Part shown: piece after piece, positions 9,269-18,664 of the stretch
Layout of the letters: the number at the start of each line of letters is the position of its first letter
How positions within the stretch are numbered: the first letter of the stretch is position 1
Source: CAVZXS01 sp963779325
GTDB lineage: Bacteria; Bacteroidota; Bacteroidia; Chitinophagales; Chitinophagaceae
DNA length: 64,000 bases
NCBI GenBank assembly: GCA_963779325.1
Contig: CAVZXS010000025.1
Coordinates: forward strand, 434,001 to 498,000
Direction: 5' to 3'
Made by a program: the position numbers and the translations under genes
The notes under the pieces: generated by a model
What the model was told of the DNA's origin: nothing
Database searches by the model: none
What the model saw: the letters and a program-made list of their open reading frames with translations, nothing else

Positions 9269-9849
9269 CCTTTCGGGTTGGGTTACTGCAAAAATGCAAA
9301 AACTTTTCGGCTTTTTTGATGTATTGGACAGTTCGTTTTAAATTCCTCAGAATATGTTTTGGTATTTAAAAGATGGGTACGGCCGATATACAGGTTACAA
9401 ACGGGTGCATAAGCTGCCGGGTTGCCAGGATTTTCCGTACTCATTCAGTATTATCACAATTTTAAGCAAGTGTTAATTTAAAATTACTTATTTGACAGGC
9501 CTTTCAGGGCAATGATAGCTATAAAGCCTCAGCAGGCCTGCATTTCGTAAACTTACCGGTCAAAAATCCTTACCCGGCAGGGGTTTCAAAAAATTAAAGA
9601 AATCATAATGCAGTGTTACTACTATCAGGTTGATTTTCCAAAATTTTTTTCTCCTACATAACTGTATGTAATGTGTAAAAATCCGAAAAATCAATAGGGG
9701 CGGGCATTACCCAACTGCTTATACCGATTATCCACACAATGTTGATATTTGTAGTCTTGAAATACCGGCTCTAAAAAATATTTTCGTAATCGCCTCTTTC
9801 TTAGTGAAGCGATAATCAATAATACCAAACCCAACAAATTCTTTTAGTT
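9269..9849. other. 581-bp gene-free leader of the ribonucleotide reductase
   Basis: No credible open frame on either strand. It contains the divergent control regions of the GGGPS gene and nrdJ. The only recognisable site is a perfect DnaA-box sequence at 9728-9736. I looked for a cobalamin riboswitch, expected for a B12-dependent enzyme, and did not find a proper B12 box. Confidence 0.6.
9728..9736 (+). promoter_or_regulatory. DnaA-box-like site upstream of nrdJ
   Basis: TTATCCACA, an exact match to the consensus DnaA box, 114 nt upstream of the nrdJ start. DnaA control of nrd genes is known in E. coli; here it is only a sequence match, and a single 9-mer can occur by chance. Confidence 0.35.
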
Positions 9850-12800
9850 ATGGCGAATAAAAAAACAGCATCCGCAAAGAGCGGTTTGCAATTCTCACGT
9901 CGGTTTACAAATGATGAAGTGAGCGTATTTGATATGTTTGAATATGACTACCGTACTTCGGTTATAAAAAATCCGAGTGGTGAAGTGGTGTTTGAAATGA
10001 ACAATGTAGAGGTGCCCAAACAATGGAGCCAGATAGCTACAGATATTCTTGCGCAGAAATATTTCAGAAAAGCAGGCGTGCCTCAACCCGATGGCAGTCT
10101 TGGCAGAGAAACTTCGGCCAAACAAGTAGCGCATCGTATGGCTAATTGCTGGAAGGTGTGGGGCGAGAAGTATGGATATTTTGCTTCTGAAAAAGATGCA
10201 CGGGTTTTTTATGAAGAGTTGGTATACTCTATCTTAAATCAAATGTGTGTTCCCAACTCACCGCAATGGTTTAATACCGGTTTGTACGAGAGCTACGGCA
10301 TTACCGGCAAACCGCAAGGCCATTATTATGTAGATGCGAGTTGACGGCGAATTAAAAAAATCGAAAAATGCGTATGAGCGTCCGCAACCGCATGCTTGTT
10401 TTATATTAAGTGTAGATGACGATTTGGTAAATGAAGGCGGTATCATGGATCTGTGGGTTCGTGAAGCAAGAATTTTTAAATATGGTTCAGGTGTAGGCAC
10501 CAACTATTCCAACCTTCGCGGCGAAGGCGAAAAATTAAGCGGTGGCGGTACATCAAGCGGCTTAATGAGTTTTTTAAAAATAGGAGACCGTGCCGCAGGC
10601 GCAATTAAAAGCGGAGGCACTACCCGTCGTGCCGCTAAAATGGTTTGTTTGGATTTGGACCATCCCGAAATTATAAATTTTGTAAACTGGAAAGTAGAAG
10701 AAGAAAAGAAAGTGGGTGCATTAATTGCCGCAGGCTATCCTTCCGGTTACGAAGATGAAGCATACCGCACGGTAAGCGGGCAAAATTCCAACAACTCGGT
10801 TCGTATTCCCAATGAATTTTTTAAAGTATTGGAAGAAGACGGCGAGTGGGAATTGAAAGGAAGAATGGACGGGCGTGTAATGAAAAAAATTCCTGCACGG
10901 GAATTGTGGAATCAAATTGCATACGCCGCCTGGCGTTGTGCAGACCCCGGTACGCAATACAATACCACTATTAATGAATGGCATACCTGTCCCAAGGGCG
11001 GCGAGATAAGAGCTTCCAATCCCTGCTCCGAATACATGTTCCTGGATAATACGGCATGTAATCTTGCTTCTGCCAACCTAATTAAATTTTTTGATAAAGA
11101 AACATGCCTGTTTGATGTAGAAGGTTTTGAATATTGCTGTCGTTTATGGACAGCTGTATTGGAGATATCTGTTTTGATGGCGCAGTTTCCGAGTAAAGAA
11201 GTAGCGCAACTCAGTTACGAATACAGAACATTGGGATTGGGTTATGCAAACCTCGGTACCATATTAATGCTGAGCGGTATTGCTTATGACAGCGAAGAAG
11301 CAAGAGCTATTGCCGGCGCTATTACAGCTATTATGACCGGTACCTCGTACGCTACTTCGGCAGAGATGGCGAAATCGCTGGGTGCGTTTCCCCGCTACGA
11401 AGAGAATAAAGTAGATATGCTGCGTGTAATGCGTAACCATCGCCTGGCCGCTTATGATGCGGATGAATATGAGAACCTGAGCATTAAACCGCAGGGCATT
11501 AAAGTACAATACTGTCCCGATTATTTATTAAGAGCCGCCTGCAATGCATGGGACAACGCGGTAGAGCTTGGTGAAAAATATGGTTATCGTAATGCACAAG
11601 CCACTGTAATTGCGCCTACGGGTACTATCGGTTTGGTAATGGATTGCGATACGACCGGCGTAGAACCTGATTTTGCATTGGTGAAATTTAAAAAACTTTC
11701 AGGCGGCGGTTATTTCAAAATTATCAATCAATCGGTACCTGCGGGTCTGAGAAATTTAGGATACACGGAAAAAGAAACGGATGCTATTATTAAATATGCG
11801 GTAGGTACCGGAAGTTTTGCCGGTGCACCTTTTATCAATCATCGTGTATTGAGCGAGAAAGGATTTATTGCCGATGAAATTAAAAAATTAGACGCGGCTG
11901 TAATAGCGGCATTCGAAATAGGATTTGTATTTAATAAATATATGCTTGGTGAGGAGTGTTTACAGCGTCTTGGTTTTACACCCGAGCAGTATAATAATTT
12001 TGAATGGAGCCTGCTGGAAGCGCTTGGATTTAGTGATGAAGAAATAGATGCCGCCAATGATTATGTATGCGGTACGGGTATGCTGGAGGGAGCGCCTCTT
12101 TTAAAAGACGAACATTTGCCGGTATTTGATTGCGCCAATAGATGCGGGAAAAAAGGACAACGATATATTCATGCGCACGGGCATATTCGTATGATGGGTG
12201 CTACACAACCTTTTATCAGCGGCGCTATTTCTAAAACAATTAACCTGCCGCACGAAGCTAAAATAGAAGAGATAGCGGATTCGTATTTACTGAGCTGGAC
12301 ATTAGGATTAAAAGCAAATGCTTTGTATCGCGATGGTTCCAAATTGTCTCAACCGTTAAGTAATAAATCGGATAAGAAAAAGAAAGCAGACGATACGCAG
12401 GGTGCAGATGAAAATAAACTTTCTGCTGCTGAAACAGTTCCTGCAACAGATTCCAAGTTTGTAGATATGGGCAAATTGACCATTGAAGAATTGCTGGAAG
12501 AAGTACAGAAGAGAGTGCAGATGTCTCCCGATACAAAGTTGAAACGTAAATTAGCGAGCATTGTAGAACGCCGCACATTGCCGGCCAAACGCAGGGGCTT
12601 TACACAAAAAGCCAAAATAAACGGGCAGGCCTTGTTTGTTCGTACCGGCGAATACAATGACGGAACATTGGGAGAAATTTTTATAGACATGGCAAAAGAA
12701 GGCGCTACTATGCGCAGCATGCTTAACTGTTTTGCTATCTCCATTTCAATAGGTTTACAATATGGGGTACCGTTAGAAGAATTTGTAGAAAAATTTGTAT

Positions 12801-13237
12801 TTACCAAATTTGATCCTGCCGGTTTTGTAGAGCATCCTAATATTAAATCTGCTACATCTATTGTTGATTTTATATTCCGCTCATTAGGCTATGAGTATTT
12901 GGGAAGAACTGATTTGGTACATGTATTGGATAAGCCTGAAGTACTGAATACCGGTTCAGATGATTGGGATGAAGTGCCTACGAGTTTGGAGTATGAAAAG
13001 ACGCCTGAGTTGTCGAATGTAAGAGTAGTGCCCAATACAACCGTACAACAGCCTGTAAAAGCGCAGCATCGTACGGTAGCGGCAAGAACCAATGATTCAG
13101 GTTTGGATGCGGTAAACAGTGCGGCGAAGGCCATGCAAAGCGATGCGCCTGCCTGCAACACCTGCGGTCATATTACAGTAAGAAGCGGCACCTGCTACAA
13201 ATGCCTGAACTGCGGCAACAGTATGGGTTGCAGTTAA
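9850..13237 (+). CDS. nrdJ: Adenosylcobalamin-dependent (class II) ribonucleotide reductase, frameshifted
   Basis: Reduces ribonucleotides to deoxyribonucleotides with coenzyme B12 as radical source. The first 164 codons end at a TGA (10342-10344); the rest continues in the +1 frame to 13237, together about 1128 aa, a normal NrdJ length. Joining the frames gives YYVDAS then DGELKKSKNAY, matching the family with one surplus base near 10336-10343. Landmarks are CVPNSPQWFNTG, GSGVGTNYSNLR, the glycine-rich GEGEKLSGGGTSSG, the active-site block NPCSEYMFLDNTACNLAS around nt 11019, PTGTIGLVMDCDTTG, and a C-terminal zinc-ribbon-like CNTCGH...CYKCLNCG that ends in a Cys pair. Apart from the one indel everything looks intact, so a sequencing error is the first explanation. 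Confidence 0.9.
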
Positions 13238-13320
13238 GTTTTAACATACCTTCTCCTTTACGGGAGAATAAAAGATACCTTGGACGGTACAAATCAGATG
13301 TAAAGTAAGTATCCACTCAA

Positions 13321-13347
13321 CGCCCCGATTATTCGGGGTGTTTTTTT
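13321..13347 (+). terminator. Intrinsic terminator after nrdJ
   Basis: Stem CCCCGA / TCGGGG around a TTAT loop followed by a run of seven T. It lies about 85 nt after the nrdJ stop. No other gene-like sequence is seen between 13238 and 13609. Confidence 0.8.
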
Positions 13348-13609
13348 ATGCCGGTTCACTATTCTATTTTTTATTCAGTATGCATGGCTGCATGTGTGCC
13401 GAAGAACTGAAGAAGGGAAAAGGATTTATACAACGGAATTGTTAAGGTCGCCTGAAAGATTATTGAATTAATTTGTATAGAATAGAGATATTACCTGCTG
13501 ATTTTACGTAGTGTATTTGCACAAAAAATAAAATAAAGCGGTGCTGACTAAAATTATTAATTCTTACTACTTACTTTAGCTGCATATTCTTAAAAAGAAA
13601 CATGTCATT

Positions 13610-13735
13610 ATGAAAACGAAAAATTTACTTTGGTTCCTGGTTATTATTTTATTTCTTGAATCCTGCAGCAGGGCTATGACTCCTTTCCAGGCAGCTAATA
13701 ATCCGAGAGGGAAAAAATGCAGGCCCATCCGTTAA
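13610..13735 (+). CDS. Tiny lipoprotein, 41 aa
   Basis: A 41-aa frame from ATG 13610 to TAA 13733-13735. It encodes a hydrophobic signal (MKTKNLLWFLVIILFLES) followed by a lipobox Cys at residue 20 and a short polar mature part of about 22 residues ending in KKCRPIR. The signal, lipobox and charged start are too well formed to be chance. Small lipoproteins with an SRxMTPxQAAN-like mature part recur in this phylum as I recall, function unknown. It stands alone between two terminating units. Confidence 0.7.
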   Translation: MKTKNLLWFLVIILFLESCSRAMTPFQAANNPRGKKCRPIR

Positions 13736-13797
13736 CGGAAACGGTTTAAGTTTCCATTTAACGAAGCAGGTTGGTTGATTTGTTAAGCGGATTTCGA

Positions 13798-13947
13798 TTA
13801 CTCTGCGCCGCCAAATACACTGTTCACGGCGCCTTCAAGCATCGGAAATTTTTCTACTACAAAACCTTTAATGGTTTCGATAGATTTTTTTGCCTGTTCG
13901 TCGGTGAGGCCGACTTCTGTCTTTAATTTTTCTATCAGTTCCTGCAT
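13798..13947 (-). CDS. Small conserved-looking hypothetical protein, 49 aa
   Basis: Reverse-strand frame from ATG 13947 to TAA 13798-13800: MQELIEKLKTEVGLTDEQ, then an amphipathic helix and VNSVFGGAE. The LTDEQAKKSIETIKGFV pattern resembles small helical DUF-type proteins. It has no signal or membrane segment. It sits 63 nt upstream of where the clpX reading frame ends, in the same direction, so it may be transcribed behind clpX. Confidence 0.6.
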   Translation of the reverse strand: MQELIEKLKTEVGLTDEQAKKSIETIKGFVVEKFPMLEGAVNSVFGGAE

Positions 13948-14010
13948 ACCGCTATCCCTTACGGGAAAATTTGTAGTTAATAAATAAGTAGAAATATACC
14001 AATGCGAATT

Positions 14011-15252
14011 CTATGCAACTTTAAGGAGCGACAATTTGCTCTTGTCAAATTTGCGTTGTGCATATTCCATATCCATATTAAAGCTTGTTTCCTTTGATGA
14101 CGGCAGTTCAAACATGGCATCGGTCAATATACCTTCGCAAATACTGCGCAATCCACGGGCTCCCAATTTATATTCCAGCGCTTTCTCTACCATAAAATTC
14201 AATACATCATCTTCTATGGTAAACTGAATCCCTTCCAGTTCAAATAATTTTGTGTATTGCTTCATCAACGCATTCTTGGGTTCTGTTAATATGGCTCTCA
14301 GTGTAGGGCCGTCCAGCGGATCAAGATGTGTTACTACCGGCAAGCGTCCCAGCAATTCGGGAATTAAACCAAAGGCTTTTAAATCCGTAGCATTAATATA
14401 ACGAAGAAGATTTTTCTTCATGCTGTCCTGCTGCTCTTTATCTACATTAAAACCAATGGTATTGGTTTGTACACGTCGTGCAATTATTTTATCTACGCCG
14501 TCGAAAGCGCCGCCGCAGATAAACAAAATATTTTGCGTATTAAGTTTTATAAGTTTTTGTTCGGGGTGTTTTCTTCCTCCCTGCGGCGGTACCAATACAT
14601 CGGTACCTTCCAATAATTTCAGCATACCCTGTTGTACACCCTCACCGCTTACATCGCGGGTGATTGAAGGATTGTCTCCCTTACGGGCTATTTTATCTAT
14701 TTCATCTATATATACAATACCGCGTTCGGCTGCCGCTACATCATAATTACAAACCTGCAGCAGTCTTGTCAAAATACTTTCTACATCTTCGCCCACGTAA
14801 CCCGCTTCGGTAAATACCGTGGCATCTACAATAGCGAAAGGAACATTCAGCATACGGGCAATACTCTTGGCCAATAATGTTTTACCGGTTCCGGTTTCCC
14901 CAACCATTATTATATTGCTCTTTTCAATTTCTATTTCGTTGCTGTCGGTAGTTTTTTGCTGCAGTCTTTTATAATGATTATATACCGCTACGGCCAATAC
15001 TTTTTTGGCTTCGTCCTGGCCGATTACATATTCATCTAAAAATTTTTTTATTTCAACAGGTTTTTTAACCGTGAGTTTAAAAGAAGAGGTAGAGCCGGGT
15101 TTGTCATCGCGAATCATCAGTTCCTGCTCTATAATTTCTTCCGCATGCTCTACGCAGCTTTCACAAATATGACCTTCCTGGCCTGCAATAAGAATTTTCA
15201 CCTCATCGCGGTTGCGGCCGCAAAATGAACAATGTAAGGGGTTTTTTGCCAT
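14011..15252 (-). CDS. clpX: ATP-dependent Clp protease ATP-binding subunit ClpX
   Basis: AAA+ unfoldase that recognises tagged or folded substrates and threads them into ClpP. At 413 aa it is full length. The N-terminal zinc-binding domain has Cys8, Cys11, Cys30 and Cys33. Walker A GETGTGKT is at about 118-125, Walker B is in IVYIDEIDKI, the arginine-finger region is LLGRLPVVT, and the sensor-2 motif is GARGLRSI. It lies 139 nt downstream of a clpP paralogue in the same direction, behind the second clpP and tig, giving the classical tig-clpP-clpX order with an extra clpP. Confidence 0.98.
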   Translation of the reverse strand: MAKNPLHCSFCGRNRDEVKILIAGQEGHICESCVEHAEEIIEQELMIRDDKPGSTSSFKLTVKKPVEIKKFLDEYVIGQDEAKKVLAVAVYNHYKRLQQKTTDSNEIEIEKSNIIMVGETGTGKTLLAKSIARMLNVPFAIVDATVFTEAGYVGEDVESILTRLLQVCNYDVAAAERGIVYIDEIDKIARKGDNPSITRDVSGEGVQQGMLKLLEGTDVLVPPQGGRKHPEQKLIKLNTQNILFICGGAFDGVDKIIARRVQTNTIGFNVDKEQQDSMKKNLLRYINATDLKAFGLIPELLGRLPVVTHLDPLDGPTLRAILTEPKNALMKQYTKLFELEGIQFTIEDDVLNFMVEKALEYKLGARGLRSICEGILTDAMFELPSSKETSFNMDMEYAQRKFDKSKLSLLKVA

Positions 15253-15391
15253 ACTATTTTTTAGTGTAACGTACTGTCAACGTGTTTTGTAACGGTAAAA
15301 TTATAAAACCGCCTTCACATAAGCGGTTTTAATTAATAAAAATATACCGGCGTCGGGCGGGTAAAAGCCTTAATGCCTTATGTTCAAGTGT

Positions 15392-16021
15392 TTAGAGTTT
15401 TTCTAACAAACCATCTACAATGCCATATTTAATGGCTTCTTCGGCATCCATCCAATAATCACGGTCAAAATCCTTCATAACCTGGGCCGATGTTTTACCG
15501 CAGTTATCCGCCAATATTTTTGCTCCTATTTCTTTTACTCTTTTGGTTTGCTTGGCTTGTATCTCCAAATCGACGCTTACGCCCTGTATATAACCGCCCA
15601 AACTTGGCTGGTGAATCATCACCTCGCCATGCGGGTAAATAAAACGACGGCCTTTTACCCCACCGCTCAATAATATTGAGCCCATACTTGCTGCAAGTCC
15701 CATACAAATCGTACTTACCGGGCTTTTAAGCATCTTCATGGTATCGTACATTACCATACCGCTGGTTACTACACCGCCGGGGCTGTTAATGTAAAATTTT
15801 ATTTCCTCGCCGGGTTTATCTGCCTCCAGCAACATGAATTTTGAAACTACTTCGCGGGCACTTTTATCATCTACCACGCCCCACAGGTAGACGCTTCTTT
15901 TATCATAAAAATACTTTTCTAATTTTTTATTCAGCATCGATAACTCATCACGTTTATCCTCTCTTTCTTTTTCCTCATCATCCATTCTGTGTCCGTTGTA
16001 TAAAAATTGCTTTTGATTCAT
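15392..16021 (-). CDS. clpP: ClpP-like protease subunit, second paralogue
   Basis: 209-aa ClpP-family serine peptidase. The triad is intact: Ser112 in GLAASMGS, His137 in MIHQPS and Asp188 in FDRDYW; the INSPGG motif is at 79-83. The N-terminal 45 residues (charged, DDEEKEREDKRDE) differ from the canonical paralogue encoded upstream. The ATG at 16021 is preferred over a TTG nine codons earlier. It lies between the canonical clpP and clpX in one direction. Two ClpP proteins can form mixed or separate rings; which occurs here is not visible. Confidence 0.93.
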   Translation of the reverse strand: MNQKQFLYNGHRMDDEEKEREDKRDELSMLNKKLEKYFYDKRSVYLWGVVDDKSAREVVSKFMLLEADKPGEEIKFYINSPGGVVTSGMVMYDTMKMLKSPVSTICMGLAASMGSILLSGGVKGRRFIYPHGEVMIHQPSLGGYIQGVSVDLEIQAKQTKRVKEIGAKILADNCGKTSAQVMKDFDRDYWMDAEEAIKYGIVDGLLEKL

Positions 16022-16073
16022 TGTACGCAGTTTAAATTTTTTATTCAATTAATTTTTCCGGCGATTTTTTGCC

Positions 16074-16766
16074 TTAATCTTTTTTTAATTTCTTCGGGTT
16101 GGTTGCCAGCACTTCATCTACCAATCCGTATTCTTTGGCTTCGGCGGCCGTCATCCAATAATCACGGTCAAAATCTTTTTCAATTTGCTTTACCGGTTTA
16201 CCGCTGTGTTGTGCGATGACGTCATACAATTCTGCTTTCAATTTCTTTATTTCCGCTACGGTAATTTCTATGTCACTTGCCTGCCCGCCAATAGAGCCGC
16301 TGGGCTGGTGCATCATTACCCGTGCATGTTTCAGCGCCGCTCTTTTACCGTGTGTACCGGCCGATAATAATACAGATGCCATAGAAGCGGCCACGCCTAT
16401 ACAAATAGTAGCTACGTCAGGACTTACATATTGCATGGTATCATATACTCCCAAACCGGAGTATACGCTGCCGCCGGGACTGTTGATGTACATGTTGATG
16501 TCTCTTGTCCGGTCGGTAGAATCTAAAAACAATAATTGTGCTGTTACAATATTGGCTACTTCATCATTAATTGGATAGCCCAGAAAAATGATACGGTCCA
16601 TCATTAAGCGGCTGTATACATCCATTACGGCTACGTTTAGTGAACGTTCCTCGATGATATTCGGCGTCATGGCCGTTACCATGTGCGAGGCATAGCTGTG
16701 TAATGTATTGCTTGAAAGGCCGCGGTGCTTTACCGCATATTTTTCAAATTCGGAATTAAAATTCAT
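16074..16766 (-). CDS. clpP: ATP-dependent Clp protease proteolytic subunit
   Basis: Serine peptidase that forms the tetradecameric Clp chamber and degrades proteins delivered by ClpX. 230 aa with IINDEV-type head region, INSPGGS at 95-100, catalytic Ser128 (GVAASMAS), His153 (MMHQPSG) and Asp202 (FDRDYW). The N-terminus includes a propeptide-like stretch before MTPNIIEERS. It is 52 nt upstream of the second clpP and separated from tig by a strong terminator, so the clpP-clpP-clpX unit probably has its own promoter in the 16767-16900 gap. Confidence 0.97.
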   Translation of the reverse strand: MNFNSEFEKYAVKHRGLSSNTLHSYASHMVTAMTPNIIEERSLNVAVMDVYSRLMMDRIIFLGYPINDEVANIVTAQLLFLDSTDRTRDINMYINSPGGSVYSGLGVYDTMQYVSPDVATICIGVAASMASVLLSAGTHGKRAALKHARVMMHQPSGSIGGQASDIEITVAEIKKLKAELYDVIAQHSGKPVKQIEKDFDRDYWMTAAEAKEYGLVDEVLATNPKKLKKD

Positions 16767-16901
16767 ACGCTGAGGTTTGCTGTTGATTGCGATTTTTTGT
16801 TAGTAAATCAATTCATCAAATATCCGTCCAAATGCCAAAACCACAAAATTGTGTGACACGAAAGGATATTTTACTTGACGAATTGGCACGAATATAAAAT
16901 A

Positions 16902-16930
16902 AAAAGTTCCGGATTTCCGGAACTTTTAAA
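16902..16930 (-). terminator. Intrinsic terminator after tig
   Basis: Perfect stem GTTCCGGA / TCCGGAAC with an AAT-type loop and A/T tracts on both sides, giving a U-run on the reverse strand. It lies just downstream of the trigger factor gene and separates it from clpP; the flanking tracts could make it work in both directions. Confidence 0.8.
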
Positions 16931-16955
16931 TTTTTAAGTCTTTAAATCAATTTTT

Positions 16956-18347
16956 TTAGTGCTTGTGCTCTTCTTCCATCTTGGCAAACTCGTCGGCGCC
17001 AATTGCTTTATCGGCGGTTGTAACCTGTGTTTCGGCCCATTCAAATATTTTTTGGGTTTGAATACGCATGTATGCGTCTTCCACAAATTTCCTGTCCTTC
17101 ATCATTTTTTCTACATAATCATTCACCCACGGTTGGTTTTCGCCCATTTCCGCACCCATGCCGCCCATATAGCCAAAAAGTTGTTGCTTGGCAAAAGCTC
17201 TTATTTCATCGGGTCCTACCTGTATGGCGTTATCACTTACAATTTTATCGCTGATCAGCGTCCATTTCAGTTGGTTTAAAAACCCCGGGAATTCCTTTTC
17301 AACCTCTTCATCTGTTTTTACTTGCTGCCTGTTTTCGCCGGTATCTGCCTGCGTTTTTATCCATTTCTTTAAAAATGTTTCAGGAAATTTTATTTCAGTA
17401 TGATCCAGCAATTGGTGGTAAGCCTGGTCCTGGATTTGATTTCTTGCCCGGCTGTCCCAGTAAGCCGTTATTTCATCTTTTATTTTATTTCTGAAATCCG
17501 GTTCAGTCTTTACTTCTCCGCCCGGGTACAGTTGATTGAAAAACTCTTCATTCAATTCTTTTTTTTCCAGTAAACCTACTTTGGTAATTAGTATTTTAAA
17601 ATATTTATCGGCAGCGGCGGCATCTTCTTTGTCCAATCCTAAATCGCTGATTATCCATTCTCTTTCTTTTTCGTCAAAAATCATTTTTAACTGCACCACT
17701 TCGCTGTCATCTTTTTTTCTGCCCATCCATTTGCTGCGGAAGTTTTCAGTAAAATATTTTACTAAAATGGAATTGTCTTTCGTAATACCGCCTTCTGTTA
17801 CATTACCATCGGCATCAGTTTCCGTAAATGTTACATTCAATACATTTTCTTCCGTGGTTACGGTTTCAGGATCCGTCATATTGCCGTAGCGGTTTTGCAG
17901 GCGGGCTACTTCAGCTTCAATCATTTCATCGGTAACTTCTACTTTATATTTTATAAATTTTCCTTTGGTCAAATCCGTCATATTGAATTCGGGTTTCATA
18001 CCAATTTCAAAAGAAAAAGTATAATCTGCAGGGTTGTTTACATCCAATTGCTGCAGGTTAATATCCGAGGGAAGCGGTTGCGCAAAAATGTCAAGCTTTT
18101 CTGTTTCTAAATATTTTATAATTTCCCTGTCTACTGTACGCAGTACTTCATCGGTAAATAAAGAAGGGCCGTACATTTTTTTTATCAGTCCGGCCGGTAC
18201 CATGCCCTTACGAAAACCGGGTATATTCGCTTTTTTACTGTTTTCTTTTAATGATTTTTCAAAAGCGGGTAAATAATCCTGTTTGGCTAATGTCAGATTA
18301 ATTTTTTCGTGCAGTAAGCCAATGTTTTCTTTTGTAACTGTTGCCAT
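16956..18347 (-). CDS. tig: Trigger factor
   Basis: Ribosome-associated chaperone and peptidyl-prolyl isomerase that meets nascent chains at the exit tunnel. 463 aa. The ribosome-docking signature GFRKGMVPAGLI lies around residues 39-50 in the N-terminal domain, followed by an FKBP-like domain (about 150-250, more divergent) and the helical C-terminal arms, with an acidic/His-rich end. It is the first gene of the reverse-strand quality-control block, downstream of tRNA-Leu. Confidence 0.95.
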   Translation of the reverse strand: MATVTKENIGLLHEKINLTLAKQDYLPAFEKSLKENSKKANIPGFRKGMVPAGLIKKMYGPSLFTDEVLRTVDREIIKYLETEKLDIFAQPLPSDINLQQLDVNNPADYTFSFEIGMKPEFNMTDLTKGKFIKYKVEVTDEMIEAEVARLQNRYGNMTDPETVTTEENVLNVTFTETDADGNVTEGGITKDNSILVKYFTENFRSKWMGRKKDDSEVVQLKMIFDEKEREWIISDLGLDKEDAAAADKYFKILITKVGLLEKKELNEEFFNQLYPGGEVKTEPDFRNKIKDEITAYWDSRARNQIQDQAYHQLLDHTEIKFPETFLKKWIKTQADTGENRQQVKTDEEVEKEFPGFLNQLKWTLISDKIVSDNAIQVGPDEIRAFAKQQLFGYMGGMGAEMGENQPWVNDYVEKMMKDRKFVEDAYMRIQTQKIFEWAETQVTTADKAIGADEFAKMEEEHKH

Positions 18348-18384
18348 ATCAATTCTGCTTTTTAGTTATAAGCTTTATGCTGTT

Positions 18385-18412
18385 AAAAAAAGCCTCCCCT
18401 TTGGGGAGGTTT
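18385..18412 (-). terminator. Intrinsic terminator of tRNA-Leu
   Basis: On the reverse strand CCTCCCC-AAA-GGGGAGG is followed by CTTTTTTT. It lies 14 nt after the tRNA 3' end. Together with the GGTGGGG beside it, it resembles the G-rich palindromic blocks seen at 4132 and 46257. Confidence 0.8.
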
Positions 18413-18425
18413 GGTGGGGCTTTTG

Positions 18426-18507
18426 TCCGGATGGAGGGACTCGAACCCCCACACCTTACGGCATCAGATCCTAAGTCTGACGTGTCTACCAATTTCACCA
18501 CATCCGG
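18426..18507 (-). tRNA. tRNA-Leu (anticodon UAG)
   Basis: 82-nt reverse-strand tRNA. The acceptor stem CCGGATG pairs with CATCCGG, with discriminator A. The D-arm contains GTGAAATTGGTAGACAC, typical of leucine tRNAs. The anticodon stem TCAGA/TCTGA closes the loop CTTAGGA, giving anticodon TAG. A long variable arm (GCCGTAAGGTGT) marks it as class II. The T-arm GGGGGTTCGAGTCCCTC is perfect. CCA is not encoded (ACAA follows). Confidence 0.96.
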
Positions 18508-18518
18508 TTTTTAAAATC

Positions 18519-18526
18519 CAAATCTA
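18519..18526 (-). promoter_or_regulatory. Candidate -7 element for tRNA-Leu
   Basis: On the reverse strand TAGATTTG matches TAnnTTTG and would start transcription a few bases before the tRNA 5' end. No clear -33 TTTG lies at the ideal distance. Confidence 0.35.
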
Positions 18527-18664
18527 AAGATCCAAATTCCAAATAAAGGAACCCTTTTGGTTCTTGTTTTTTGTTTTTTGGATATTTCTTTTGGGGCTGC
18601 AAATGTAAGGTGATTCGACCAAATAAACATTCGAAAGAGCATTTTTGTTATATTCGTGTATATA

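Noticed and set aside
9500..9560. B12-box-like AGCC...CCTGC sequence upstream of nrdJ
   Set aside because: Spacing within the box is wrong by two bases and the other conserved cobalamin-riboswitch segments are absent, so no riboswitch is called.
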